Positions 15,401 through 22,991 of a stretch of 43,399 bases of DNA are shown here, one piece after another; the first letter of the stretch is position 1; every line of letters begins with the position of its first letter. The DNA is from RXIX01 sp003989075 (GTDB lineage: Bacteria; Pseudomonadota; Gammaproteobacteria; Competibacterales; Competibacteraceae): the NCBI GenBank assembly GCA_029780415.1, contig JAKOYN010000150.1, positions 1 through 43,399 on the forward strand, read 5' to 3'. The notes beneath the pieces are model-generated. The model saw only the letters and a list, made by a program, of their open reading frames with translations, ran no database searches and had not been told where the DNA came from. The translations under genes and the position numbers were made by a program.

Positions 15401-16465
15401 CTGGAAGCGCACCGGGGCGCCTGCGTTCTGCTGGCTGAGGATAATCCGATCAATCAGGAAGTGGCCCTGGAACTGTTGCAGGAAGCCGGTCTGCGTGTCG
15501 AAGTGGCCGAGAATGGCGCTGTGGCCGTGGCCATGGCCCGGCAGCGGGTGTATGACCTGGTGCTGATGGATGTGCAGATGCCGGTGCTGGATGGTCTGGA
15601 GGCAACCCGCCAGATTCGCGCTCTGCCGGGCTGGGCGCAGGTGCCGATCCTGGCGATGACCGCCAGCGCCTTCGATGAGGATCGCGAGCGCTGCCTGCGC
15701 GCCGGCATGAATGCCCATGTGGCTAAGCCGGTTGATCCGGATCGCCTGTTTGTGTCGTTGGCGCACTGGCTGGCGATCGGCCAGCAGGATGCGGCTGCGC
15801 CGGAACCGGCTGCGACTCCGGTGCCGGCTGCGTCGCCCGCAGCGCCGGCGTTGCCTGCCGATGCGGCGGACTGGCGCGCCCGTCTGGATGGTATTCCCGG
15901 TCTAGCGCTGATTCAGGGCCTGCAACGGGTGCGCGGCAACCCGATTCGCTATGCGCGCCTGCTGCACCAGTATGCGCAGGCGCACGCGGAGGACATGGCC
16001 CGGCTGCGCGCCTGCCTGGATGCCGGCGACAGGCACGCTGCCGTACAGATCGCTCATGCCCTCAAGGGCGCCTCGGCAACGCTGGGGGTGGTGACGGTGC
16101 AGGTCCATGCCGCAGCCCTGGAAGCGGTGTTGCGCCGCGCCGGGATCTCGACAACGGTTGAGCCACTGATTGTGGCCGTAGAACAGGCGCTGGCCCCGCT
16201 GGCCGCCGCCGTGCTGACGCGTCTGGCCGAGACGGACAGCGCGCCTGCGCTTGATGCGGCCAGTCTGCGCACGGCATTGACGCAACTGGAGGCGCTGCTC
16301 GCCGAGGATGATCTGCGCGCTGCCGCACTGTTCCGGACGCTGGAAAGCGGCCTATGCGCCCTGTTCGGCGACCGGGCAGCCCTGCTGGCGCGGCAGATTG
16401 CGGCCTTCGAATATGAGCAGGCCCTGACGACGCTGCGCACCGCGCTTGATCACGCTGCGCCTTGA
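12437..16465 (+). CDS. Soluble PAS/GAF hybrid sensor histidine kinase
   Basis: A 1342-residue multidomain kinase without membrane segments. Domains in order: PAS (about 15-135, ALIATIPDPVWVKDPNG), PAS (about 140-260), PAS (about 270-395, IIEFLPDPVFAIDRQG), a short coiled coil, GAF (about 435-590), PAS (about 600-720), HisKA with SHEIRTPMNAIIGL (His753), a HATPase with NAVKFTEHG and GGTGLGLAICRRLV, a receiver with LMDVQMPVLDG (Asp1045), an Ala/Pro linker, and a C-terminal HPt with AHALKGASATLG (His1207). This supports a full internal phosphorelay whose final target is probably the HD-GYP regulator upstream. The start is set by context; only a weak GGA precedes it. The ligand is unknown. Its stop codon lies inside the -35 box of hrcA. 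Confidence 0.93.
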   Translation: MTADEPSRDITDLERERALFKALIATIPDPVWVKDPNGVYLACNRAFEQLYGARAAAIIGRTDDDFVAVELAEFFRARDRDALNADRPLRNEEWLIFAATGYRGLFQTTKAPLRDASGRLIGVLGIAHDITELHASQEALREREAIHSAIVNQALDSISLIDPQDGHSVEFNEAACRNLGYSRAEFSRLRIQDIDAVLTPGQVMAAFAAIIAKSGEVFETRHRHRDGSVRDVRVSTQVIQSAGRDYLAAIWSDITERKQMERDLRESRQRLRDIIEFLPDPVFAIDRQGRVMVWNRAMQEMTGVSAADMLGKGDYEYTLPFYGERRPMLIDFVFAENLPALPHYQHIQRIGGANLMAENCQCQIGGRTLDLLCKASPLYGIQGEVVGAIEMIRDLTEQRQAEEELRRYRQHLEDEVAARTAALEEANHRLRMSDARLQALFNLSQQAGGLVEHELLQLGIDEAVRLTGSSIGYLHFIGDDQDTLDLVAWSTETQRQCAVLHDCHYPLSAAGVWADSVRTRQPVVHNDYPSLPNRKGYPSGHVPLQRHLGVPVLEGDRVRMLLGVGNKPSNYDAADLRELRLIGDDLWRIVTRRRVEEALRASEARYRTLFESSTDALVIIDGASGRFVDCNRAALTLYDVDSRAQLLSRSPSEFSPPCQADGQPSALRAVHYNDQAMREGSAVFQWLHCRRDGRLFPVLVSLSALREQDEQRLLAIVRDISAIKRYQEELEQARDAAEAANRAKSTFLANMSHEIRTPMNAIIGLTHLLQRSAHEPRAQEQLGKIAEAARHLLGLINDILDLSKIEAGKLVLEQTDFELERVFANVCTLVGDRAEIKGLRLGYELDPALPAVLRGDPLRLNQVLLNFASNAVKFTEHGSVQLRARLLEESATALRLRCEVTDTGIGITAAQRQRLFEVFEQADGSTTRKYGGTGLGLAICRRLVRLMGGEVGVDSVPGVGSTFWFTASLARGQTLPALATEDVRVERVLEAHRGACVLLAEDNPINQEVALELLQEAGLRVEVAENGAVAVAMARQRVYDLVLMDVQMPVLDGLEATRQIRALPGWAQVPILAMTASAFDEDRERCLRAGMNAHVAKPVDPDRLFVSLAHWLAIGQQDAAAPEPAATPVPAASPAAPALPADAADWRARLDGIPGLALIQGLQRVRGNPIRYARLLHQYAQAHAEDMARLRACLDAGDRHAAVQIAHALKGASATLGVVTVQVHAAALEAVLRRAGISTTVEPLIVAVEQALAPLAAAVLTRLAETDSAPALDAASLRTALTQLEALLAEDDLRAAALFRTLESGLCALFGDRAALLARQIAAFEYEQALTTLRTALDHAAP

Positions 16466-16491
16466 CAAGCCATCGGGTGAATCGCTAATTT
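16462..16491 (+). promoter_or_regulatory. Putative sigma-70 promoter of hrcA
   Basis: TTGACA (16462-16467) and TAATTT (16486-16491) are 18 bp apart. The -35 box overlaps the stop codon of the kinase gene, so the promoter is embedded in its end. Confidence 0.55.
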
Positions 16492-16501
16492 GGCCAATGA
16501 A

Positions 16502-16528
16502 TTAGCACTCATAGACAGAGAGTGCCAA
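16502..16528. promoter_or_regulatory. CIRCE operator (HrcA-binding site)
   Basis: TTAGCACTC, 9-bp spacer, GAGTGCCAA: identical to the CIRCE consensus apart from one base in the right arm. It sits just downstream of the putative promoter and 14 bp before the hrcA ATG, so HrcA is expected to repress its own gene. Confidence 0.93.
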
Positions 16529-16542
16529 GTAGAGAACAACCC

Positions 16543-17610
16543 ATGAACAGGATGGAATCCACGGCTGCAGGCTATCCCGCGCTCAATGAGCGTACTCAGC
16601 ACGTCCTTAAGGTGCTTGTCGAGCGCTATATCCGCGACGGCCAGCCGGTCGGCTCGCGGACCCTGTCGCGCGATACCGGTCTTGATCTGAGCCCGGCGAC
16701 CGTGCGCAATGTCATGGCCGATCTGGAAGAATTCGGTTATCTGCGCGCGCCGCACACCTCAGCCGGGCGGGTGCCGACCGCGCGCGGCTACCGGTTTTTC
16801 ATTGATGCCCTGCTGCAGTTGAAACCACTGGAAGAGCAGGAGGTGGCGGCCCTGCGTCGGCGCATTGACCGGCCGGCCTCCAGCAGCGCCGAACTGGCCC
16901 ATACCGTATCCGATCTGCTGTCGGGCATTACCCGTCTGGCGGGTGTGGTGATGTTGCCGCGCCGGCACAGTGCGACTCTGCGCCATGTCGAATTCCTGCC
17001 GCTGTCCGATAATCGCGTGCTGGTGATTCTGGTGCTTAATGCCCAGGAAGTGCAAAACCGCATTATCCAGACCCAGCGTCCCTACAGCGCCAGCGAGTTG
17101 CAGCAGGCTGCCAATTACCTCAACGCCCACTTTGCCGGCCACGACATCCAGCAGGTCCGTGGCAACCTGCTGGATGAATTGCGCCAGACCCGCGCGAACC
17201 TTGATCACCTGATGCAGACCGTGGTCGAGATGGCCGAACAGAGCCTGAGCCCCAGTCCCGATGTTGACGATTGTGTGGTTGTCGGCCAGACCCAATTGAT
17301 GCAGTACGCCGAACTGTCTGATCTGGACAAGCTGCGCCAGTTGTTCGAGGCTTTCAACCATAAGCGCGATCTGCTGCATCTGTTTGATCAATGCCTGCGC
17401 GCTGAGGGCGTGCAGATCTTCATTGGCGAGGAATCCGGCTTTGAAGTGCTGGAAGGCTGCAGTGTGGTCACCGCGCCCTATACCGTCGAAGGCCAGGTGC
17501 TGGGCGTGCTGGGCATCATCGGTCCGACGCGCATGGCCTACGACCGGGTGATTCCGCTGGTCGATGTGACCGCGCGGCTGCTGGCGGCGACGCTGGACGG
17601 GCAGGCCTGA
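16543..17610 (+). CDS. hrcA: Heat-inducible transcription repressor HrcA
   Basis: A 355-residue repressor that binds CIRCE operators and loses activity on heat shock when GroEL is occupied. The N-terminal winged helix shows HVLKVLVERYIRDGQPVGSRTLS and LSPATVRNVMADLEEFGYL, followed by the conserved PHTSAGRVPTARGYRFFID. The GAF-like dimer domain (about 90-340) ends with VLGIIGPTRMAYDRVIPLVD. The ATG at 16543 was chosen because an upstream GTG would lie in the operator. Gammaproteobacteria of the E. coli type lack hrcA, so its presence with sigma-32 promoters on grpE and dnaK points to a lineage using both systems. Confidence 0.96.
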   Translation: MNRMESTAAGYPALNERTQHVLKVLVERYIRDGQPVGSRTLSRDTGLDLSPATVRNVMADLEEFGYLRAPHTSAGRVPTARGYRFFIDALLQLKPLEEQEVAALRRRIDRPASSSAELAHTVSDLLSGITRLAGVVMLPRRHSATLRHVEFLPLSDNRVLVILVLNAQEVQNRIIQTQRPYSASELQQAANYLNAHFAGHDIQQVRGNLLDELRQTRANLDHLMQTVVEMAEQSLSPSPDVDDCVVVGQTQLMQYAELSDLDKLRQLFEAFNHKRDLLHLFDQCLRAEGVQIFIGEESGFEVLEGCSVVTAPYTVEGQVLGVLGIIGPTRMAYDRVIPLVDVTARLLAATLDGQA

Positions 17611-17629
17611 AGCCGCTGACGTGCTCCGG

Positions 17630-18871
17630 CTAGGTCTCCGGTGCCGTCGACTGTTCCGGCATGGCCAGCCAGTCATGGATATGCCGGTAGACGCGTGGCG
17701 TATTCAGCAGCTCCATATGATGCAGGCCGCCGAGCCGAACCGTATCCACATCATCGGCCAGGTCGGTGGCGGTGGCGCTGCCGAGCGTGACCAGGCCATC
17801 GCCAAGGAGTTGGCCGATGGGGTGGTCAATCCTCTGGGTCAGGCTGGCGCCGATCAGGCGATAGGCGATGCCGGGTGATCCGGGTGGCGTGCCGGTGGCG
17901 CGCAGGCCATGGCGCAGATCCTTGATGCCGGCGCTGCGGGCGTTGGCGATCTTGCCCAATGGCGCCACCAGGCTGGAAAGCCCCAGGGCCACGGTGGTCA
18001 ACTGCCCCAGCTTTTCCAGAGGCGCGCCCTGATGTGGCGAGCCCAGACAGATCACCATGCGGGTCAGGCCCGGCCACGTTTGATGTGTCGCGGCGGCCTG
18101 CTCGCAGGCACTGCGGGCAACCAGTCCGCCCATGCTGTGGCCGATCAGCACCAGTTCGCGCACCGGCAGCGGATAGACCGCCAGCAGCAGATCCAGCAGC
18201 CGCGCCAGTTGCTCGCCATTGTCAGCAATCGGCAGGCCGGTGTTATAGCGCAGATAGAGCGGCGTGTAGCGCAGCTCGGCGTGCAGGCGCTGGCCATAAT
18301 CCTGGCCCGGCGGATCCCAGGCGGTGTCGGCGTACAGCCGCCAGGACTGCTCATCGCAGCCCAGGCCATGGATGAAAACGCACAGGCGGTCGCTTGGATC
18401 AATGAGGCGGTCGCGCAGGCCGTCTGCAGCGAGGGGCAGGGGTTGGCCGTCGGTGTAAAAGCCCATGTGGATGGCCAGAGGGTTGGCGCTGCTGGCCAGG
18501 AAATCGCCCACTGCGGCATTGATCGCGCTTTGCAGGACGGTGGCGCGCCGGCTGGCGAGTGGCGCAGGGCTGGACGCTGGCTTAACGGCGTGCTGCTCGA
18601 TCCAGGCTGCCAGCGACAGCAGGCCGCCCCCGCTGTGGCGAATCGCCGCATAGACCCCGTCAGCAATGAGCCTGTGCGCCTTCTGTGTCAGCGCAACCGG
18701 CTGGCCCAAGCCGGGTACCTGGCGCAGCACATGGAACGAGGTGTGGGCGATGGCCTGGTGCATTTCCTGCACCCGCAGGGTGGTTTCCTGGAAGCCGGTT
18801 TTCAGCGCCTGGCAATAACCGCCGCGCGGTGCCGGGCTTTCAGTGCGATCCGATGAATCAGGCTGCGACAT
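17630..18871 (-). CDS. PGAP1-like alpha/beta-hydrolase (lipase/esterase family)
   Basis: A 413-residue soluble alpha/beta-hydrolase of unknown substrate. The C-terminal two thirds hold the fold: LCVFIHGLGCDEQSW (oxyanion strand), ELVLIGHSMGGLVARSA with nucleophile Ser246, and CLGSPHQGAPLEKLG, typical of lipases and GPI-deacylase-like enzymes. The N-terminal 150 residues are helical and family-specific (FQETTLRVQEMHQAIAHTSF). No signal peptide is seen. AGAGGAT lies about 6 bases before the ATG. It reads against the heat-shock genes, converging with hrcA (19 bp) and diverging from grpE, which splits the cluster. A role in membrane-lipid or polyester turnover is possible but not shown. Confidence 0.78.
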   Translation of the reverse strand: MSQPDSSDRTESPAPRGGYCQALKTGFQETTLRVQEMHQAIAHTSFHVLRQVPGLGQPVALTQKAHRLIADGVYAAIRHSGGGLLSLAAWIEQHAVKPASSPAPLASRRATVLQSAINAAVGDFLASSANPLAIHMGFYTDGQPLPLAADGLRDRLIDPSDRLCVFIHGLGCDEQSWRLYADTAWDPPGQDYGQRLHAELRYTPLYLRYNTGLPIADNGEQLARLLDLLLAVYPLPVRELVLIGHSMGGLVARSACEQAAATHQTWPGLTRMVICLGSPHQGAPLEKLGQLTTVALGLSSLVAPLGKIANARSAGIKDLRHGLRATGTPPGSPGIAYRLIGASLTQRIDHPIGQLLGDGLVTLGSATATDLADDVDTVRLGGLHHMELLNTPRVYRHIHDWLAMPEQSTAPET

Positions 18872-18991
18872 GGAGTATCCTCTTGGGCCGATCAAGCAGC
18901 GGTGCCGCGGTCAGGCCCAGGTGCGCGGACGCCGAGCGATAGCTTCATAGTCCACCTTACTCCATGCCGCCCGCCATGCCAGCCCCGTGCC

Positions 18992-19017
18992 CTTGAATTC
19001 CGATCATTGAGCCCCAC
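18992..19017 (+). promoter_or_regulatory. Sigma-32-type heat-shock promoter of grpE
   Basis: CTTGAA (18992-18997), 14-bp spacer, CCCCAC (19012-19017) closely matches the RpoH consensus CTTGAA-N(13-15)-CCCCAT. It is 74 bp upstream of the grpE ATG. Confidence 0.82.
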
Positions 19018-19091
19018 TTCTTCCGCCATGAGGGGGGCAGTGCCCGCCTGGCCGATTTGATTGAGCGATTGAGCGACGGAGAACATACCCG

Positions 19092-19712
19092 ATGACCCCA
19101 ACCGAACCTACCCTGGACCCCCGTACCCGCCCGGAGGCCGCCGCAACGAACCATCCTTTCAGCGAGACCGAACTCGCGCCGGCGAGCGGCGAAGAGCAGG
19201 AACTCACGGTTGAGCCCGAGGAATTCGCCGCGCTGCAGCGTGAACTGGATCAGGCTCTGGCCAAGGCTGATGAGCACTGGAAGCTGTATCTGGGCGCGCA
19301 CGCCGAGATGGAGAACCTGCGCAAGCGTGCCGAGCGTGAAGTGCAAAACGCCCACAAATTTGCCCTGGAGCGCTTCTTTGGCGAACTGCTGCCGGTGCGC
19401 GACAGCCTGGAACTGGGTCTGGCGGCGGCCAGCGAGAGCGTGGATGTGACCCAGTTGCGCGCAGGTGTCGAGCTGACGCTCCGGCAACTGGTGGCCGCGA
19501 TGGAAAAATTCGGCGCCCGCGACGTGAATCCGGCGGCCGGTGTCCGGTTTAACCCCGCCGAACACGAAGCGATGGCGATGGTGCCGACCGATCAGGCCGA
19601 ACCCAACACCGTGGTCCAGGTCGTGCAGAAGGGCTATTCGCTCAACGAGCGGCTGATTCGTCCCGCCAAGGTGCTCGTCGCCCAGGCCGCGCCCAAGCCA
19701 GCGGGTTCATAA
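19092..19712 (+). CDS. grpE: Nucleotide-exchange factor GrpE
   Basis: A 206-residue co-chaperone that releases ADP from DnaK. The N-terminal 45 residues are acidic and disordered. Then comes the long dimer coiled coil (LQRELDQALAKADEHWKLYLGA), the motif ENLRKRAEREVQNAHKFALE, and the beta domain that inserts into DnaK (GVRFNPAEHEAMAMVPTD, then VVQVVQKGYSLNERLIRPAKVLVA). GGAGA lies about 10 bases before the ATG. It leads grpE-dnaK-dnaJ. Confidence 0.96.
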   Translation: MTPTEPTLDPRTRPEAAATNHPFSETELAPASGEEQELTVEPEEFAALQRELDQALAKADEHWKLYLGAHAEMENLRKRAEREVQNAHKFALERFFGELLPVRDSLELGLAAASESVDVTQLRAGVELTLRQLVAAMEKFGARDVNPAAGVRFNPAEHEAMAMVPTDQAEPNTVVQVVQKGYSLNERLIRPAKVLVAQAAPKPAGS

Positions 19713-19732
19713 AACCGCGCCCGCCGCGCGCC

Positions 19733-19759
19733 ATTGAAAAAAGCCGTCGCCGTCCCCAC
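19733..19759 (+). promoter_or_regulatory. Second sigma-32-type promoter, upstream of dnaK
   Basis: ATTGAA (19733-19738), 15-bp spacer, CCCCAC (19754-19759) followed by AT. It differs from the RpoH consensus by one base in the -35 box and one in the -10 box. It would let dnaK be induced apart from grpE. Confidence 0.65.
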
Positions 19760-19818
19760 ATCCCGGGGTAAGCCAGATTTATAACCCGCATTCCTGGAAT
19801 TCCGAAGAGAGCACGATC

Positions 19819-21747
19819 ATGAGCAACAAGATTATCGGTATCGACCTGGGCACCACCAATTCCTGCGTAGCGATCATGGAGGGTGGCAAGCCCCGGGTGA
19901 TTGAGAACAGCGAAGGCGACCGCACCACACCGTCGATTGTTGCCTTCATGGAGGATGGCGAGATCACCGTCGGCCAGCCGGCCAAGCGCCAGGCGGTCAC
20001 TAATCCGCAGAACACCCTGTTCGCAGTCAAGCGCCTGATCGGGCGTCGTTTCAACGAACCGGAAGTGCAAAAGGACATCGATCTCGTCCCCTATAAGATC
20101 GTCAAGAACGACAACGGCGATGCCTGGGTGCAGGCGCGCGACAAGAAAATGGCGCCGCCGGAAATTTCTGCGCGCGTGCTGATGAAGATGAAGAAGACCG
20201 CCGAGGATTATCTTGGCCACCCGATCACCGAAGCGGTGATCACCGTGCCGGCCTATTTCAACGACAGCCAGCGTCAGGCCACCAAGGATGCCGGGCGCAT
20301 CGCCGGTCTGGAAGTCAAGCGCATCATCAACGAGCCGACTGCGGCAGCGCTGGCCTTTGGCATGGACAAGTCCAGCACCAAGGACCGCAAGATCGCGGTT
20401 TATGACCTGGGCGGCGGCACCTTTGATATCTCGATCATCGAGATCGCCGAGGTCGATGGCGAGAAGCAGTTCGAGGTGCTCTCGACCAATGGTGACACCT
20501 TCCTGGGCGGTGAGGACTTCGACAAGCGCATCATCGACTACCTGATCGAGCAGTTCCAGAAGGAGAGCGGCATCAACCTGACCAGCGATCCGCTGGCACT
20601 GCAGCGGCTCAAGGAAGCGGCGGAAAAGGCCAAGATCGAGCTGTCCTCCAGCCAGCAGAGTGAAATCAATCTGCCGTACATCACTGCCGATGCCAGCGGA
20701 CCGAAGCACCTGAATCTGAAGCTGACCCGCGCCAAGCTGGAATCGCTGGTCGAGGATCTGATCGAGAAGACCATTGCGCCGTGCCGGGTAGCGCTCAAGG
20801 ATGCCGGGCTGGGCGTCGGTCAGATCGATGACGTGCTGCTGGTCGGTGGCCAGACCCGCATGCCCAAGGTGCAGGAGAAGGTGCGTGAATTCTTCGGCAA
20901 GGAGCCGCGTAAGGATGTGAATCCCGATGAGGCGGTCGCGGTCGGTGCGGCCATTCAGGGCGGTGTGCTCGGCGGTCAGGTCAAGGATGTGCTGCTGCTC
21001 GACGTGACGCCGCTGAGCCTGGGCATAGAGACCCTGGGCGGTGTGATGACCAAGCTGATCGAGAAGAACACCACGATTCCGACCAAGGCCCAGCAGACCT
21101 TCTCGACCGCTGACGACAATCAGACCGCAGTGACCGTGCATGTGCTGCAGGGCGAGCGCGAAATGGCGCAGGCCAACAAGTCGCTCGGTAAGTTCGACCT
21201 GCAGGACATCCCGCCGGCGCCGCGCGGTGTGCCGCAGATCGAGGTGACCTTCGATATCGACGCTAACGGCATCCTGCACGTCTCGGCCAAGGATAAGGCG
21301 ACCGGCAAGGAAAATCGCATCGTCATCAAGGCCAGCTCCGGCCTGTCGGACGACGAGATCCAGCGCATGGTCCGCGATGCCGAGGCCCACGCCGAGGAAG
21401 ACAAGAAGTTCCACGAACTGGTCAATGCCCGCAACCAGGCCGAGAATTTGGTGCACGCTACCGAGAAGACGCTGCGTGATCTCGGCGACAAGGTTGAAGG
21501 CCACGAGCGCGCGGCGATCGAATCGGCGATTAGCGATCTGCGCACTGCCGCCAAGAGCGACAACAAGGGCGCCATCGAAGCCAAGACCCAGGCCCTGGCG
21601 GAACTATCGGGCAAGCTGGCCGAGCGGGTCTATGCCCAGGCGGGCGGTGCGCAGGGCAGCGCCGGTGGTGCACAGGGTCCAGGCGGCGCGCACAAGCCGG
21701 CTGATGAGGGCGTGGTTGACGCCGAGTTCGAGGAGGTCAAGAAGTAA
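19819..21747 (+). CDS. dnaK: Chaperone DnaK (Hsp70)
   Basis: A 642-residue Hsp70. The nucleotide-binding domain (about 1-385) carries IIGIDLGTTNSCVAIMEGG, VITVPAYFNDSQRQATKDAG, IAVYDLGGGTFDISIIEI and VLLVGGQTRMPKVQ. The linker DVLLLDVTPLSLGIETLGG leads to the substrate-binding domain and helical lid. The C-terminal tail is Gly/Ala-rich and ends EGVVDAEFEEVKK, a typical gammaproteobacterial DnaK ending. AAGAGAG lies upstream of the ATG. The length equals that of E. coli DnaK to within a few residues. Co-directional with grpE and dnaJ. Confidence 0.98.
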   Translation: MSNKIIGIDLGTTNSCVAIMEGGKPRVIENSEGDRTTPSIVAFMEDGEITVGQPAKRQAVTNPQNTLFAVKRLIGRRFNEPEVQKDIDLVPYKIVKNDNGDAWVQARDKKMAPPEISARVLMKMKKTAEDYLGHPITEAVITVPAYFNDSQRQATKDAGRIAGLEVKRIINEPTAAALAFGMDKSSTKDRKIAVYDLGGGTFDISIIEIAEVDGEKQFEVLSTNGDTFLGGEDFDKRIIDYLIEQFQKESGINLTSDPLALQRLKEAAEKAKIELSSSQQSEINLPYITADASGPKHLNLKLTRAKLESLVEDLIEKTIAPCRVALKDAGLGVGQIDDVLLVGGQTRMPKVQEKVREFFGKEPRKDVNPDEAVAVGAAIQGGVLGGQVKDVLLLDVTPLSLGIETLGGVMTKLIEKNTTIPTKAQQTFSTADDNQTAVTVHVLQGEREMAQANKSLGKFDLQDIPPAPRGVPQIEVTFDIDANGILHVSAKDKATGKENRIVIKASSGLSDDEIQRMVRDAEAHAEEDKKFHELVNARNQAENLVHATEKTLRDLGDKVEGHERAAIESAISDLRTAAKSDNKGAIEAKTQALAELSGKLAERVYAQAGGAQGSAGGAQGPGGAHKPADEGVVDAEFEEVKK

Positions 21748-21810
21748 AGCGCCGCATACGTGGCACGGCCGGATCCGGGACGCGGACAGTGTTCCCGGAT
21801 TTCGGCGCTT
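21747..21810 (+). promoter_or_regulatory. Nested hairpin between dnaK and dnaJ
   Basis: An outer perfect 8-bp stem (AAGCGCCG 21747-21754 with CGGCGCTT 21803-21810) encloses an inner perfect 8-bp stem (ATCCGGGA 21773-21780 with TCCCGGAT 21793-21800). No T-run follows, so it is more likely an attenuator, processing site or mRNA stabiliser than a full terminator. CTTGAA just after it (21808-21813) resembles an RpoH -35 box, but the expected -10 (CCCGCA) is poor. Confidence 0.55.
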
Positions 21811-21848
21811 GAATTTCCTGGCAGGCACCCGCAACGCAAGACCGAATC

Positions 21849-22991
21849 ATGGCCAAACGCGATTACTACGAAATCCTTAACGTGGCCCGCAACGCCAGCG
21901 ACGCCGAAATCAAACAGGCGTACCGGCGGCTGGCGATGAAGCACCACCCCGACCGTAATCCAGGCGATGCGGTGGCCGAGGAGCATTTCAAGGAAGCCAA
22001 AGAGGCCTACGAGGTCCTCAGTGATTCGCGCAAGCGAGCCGCCTACGATCAATTCGGGCACGCCGGCGTGGATGGCTCGGGCGGTGGCGGCTTTGGCGGC
22101 TTTGGTGAGGCAGCCGACCTTGGCGACATCTTCGGCGGCGTGTTCCGCGATATTTTCGGCAACATGCGCGGCGGTGGCGGCGCCCAGACCTATCGTGGCG
22201 CCGATCTGCGCTATACCCTGGATCTGAGCCTGGAAGAGGCGGTGTTCGGCACAACCGCCAAGATTCGCGTGCCGACTCTGGTCAGCTGCGCGGCCTGCGC
22301 CGGCAGCGGTGCCAAGCCCGGCACCAAGCCGACCACCTGCCCGACCTGTCGCGGCGTCGGCCAGGTGCGCATGCAGCAGGGCTTTTTCTCGATCCAGCAG
22401 ACCTGTCCGCGCTGCCAAGGGCGCGGCACCATCATTCCCGAACCCTGCGAAACCTGTCGCGGCGCCGGTCGCGTCGAGGAGCAGAAAACGCTGTCGGTCA
22501 AGGTGCCGGCGGGTGTCGATAACCGTGACCGCATCCGGCTGTCGGGCGAAGGCGAGGCCGGCGAGCACGGCGGGCCGCCGGGTGATCTGTATGTCGATAT
22601 CCGTGTCGCGCAGCACCCGATTTTCACCCGCGAGGACAGCGACCTGTACTGCGAGGTACCCATCGGCTTTCACACCGCTGCGCTGGGCGGCGAACTGGAA
22701 GTGCCGACCCTCGATGGACGGATCAATCTGAAGATCCCCGCCGAGACCCAGACCGGCAAGGTGTTCCGCATCCGCGGCAAGGGTGTCAAGCCGGTGCGCG
22801 GTGGCGCGACGGGCGATCTGCTGTGCCGGGTGGTGATTGAAACCCCGGTCAACCTGACCCGCGAGCAGAAAGACCTGCTCGAACAGTTCGCCCGGACCAT
22901 GGAAGACGGCGGCAAGCGCCACACCCCGCAACACGGCAGCTGGCTGGATGGGGTGAAGAAATTCTTCGAGGATCTGGCCTCGCGGGCCTAA
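21849..22991 (+). CDS. dnaJ: Co-chaperone DnaJ (Hsp40)
   Basis: A 380-residue type I Hsp40 that delivers clients to DnaK and triggers its ATPase. The J domain is residues 1-70, with HPD at 33-35. A Gly/Phe-rich linker follows (about 74-108). The zinc domain has four CxxCxGxG-type modules starting at Cys137, Cys154, Cys176 and Cys190. C-terminal beta domains hold DLYVDIRVAQHPIFTRE and LKIPAETQTGKVFRIRGKG. The stop overlaps the stop of the convergent hydrolase by 2-3 bp, leaving no space for a terminator. Confidence 0.97.
   Translation: MAKRDYYEILNVARNASDAEIKQAYRRLAMKHHPDRNPGDAVAEEHFKEAKEAYEVLSDSRKRAAYDQFGHAGVDGSGGGGFGGFGEAADLGDIFGGVFRDIFGNMRGGGGAQTYRGADLRYTLDLSLEEAVFGTTAKIRVPTLVSCAACAGSGAKPGTKPTTCPTCRGVGQVRMQQGFFSIQQTCPRCQGRGTIIPEPCETCRGAGRVEEQKTLSVKVPAGVDNRDRIRLSGEGEAGEHGGPPGDLYVDIRVAQHPIFTREDSDLYCEVPIGFHTAALGGELEVPTLDGRINLKIPAETQTGKVFRIRGKGVKPVRGGATGDLLCRVVIETPVNLTREQKDLLEQFARTMEDGGKRHTPQHGSWLDGVKKFFEDLASRA

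Noticed and set aside
13904..15766. 620-codon minus-strand open frame
   Set aside because: Antisense to the hybrid kinase; sequence is His/Gln/Arg-rich, typical of a shadow frame.
19642..21504. 620-codon minus-strand open frame
   Set aside because: Antisense shadow of dnaK; no start signals or family motifs.
21808..21833. Sigma-32 promoter for dnaJ
   Set aside because: CTTGAA is perfect, but the -10 element (CCCGCA) matches only its first three bases of the consensus.
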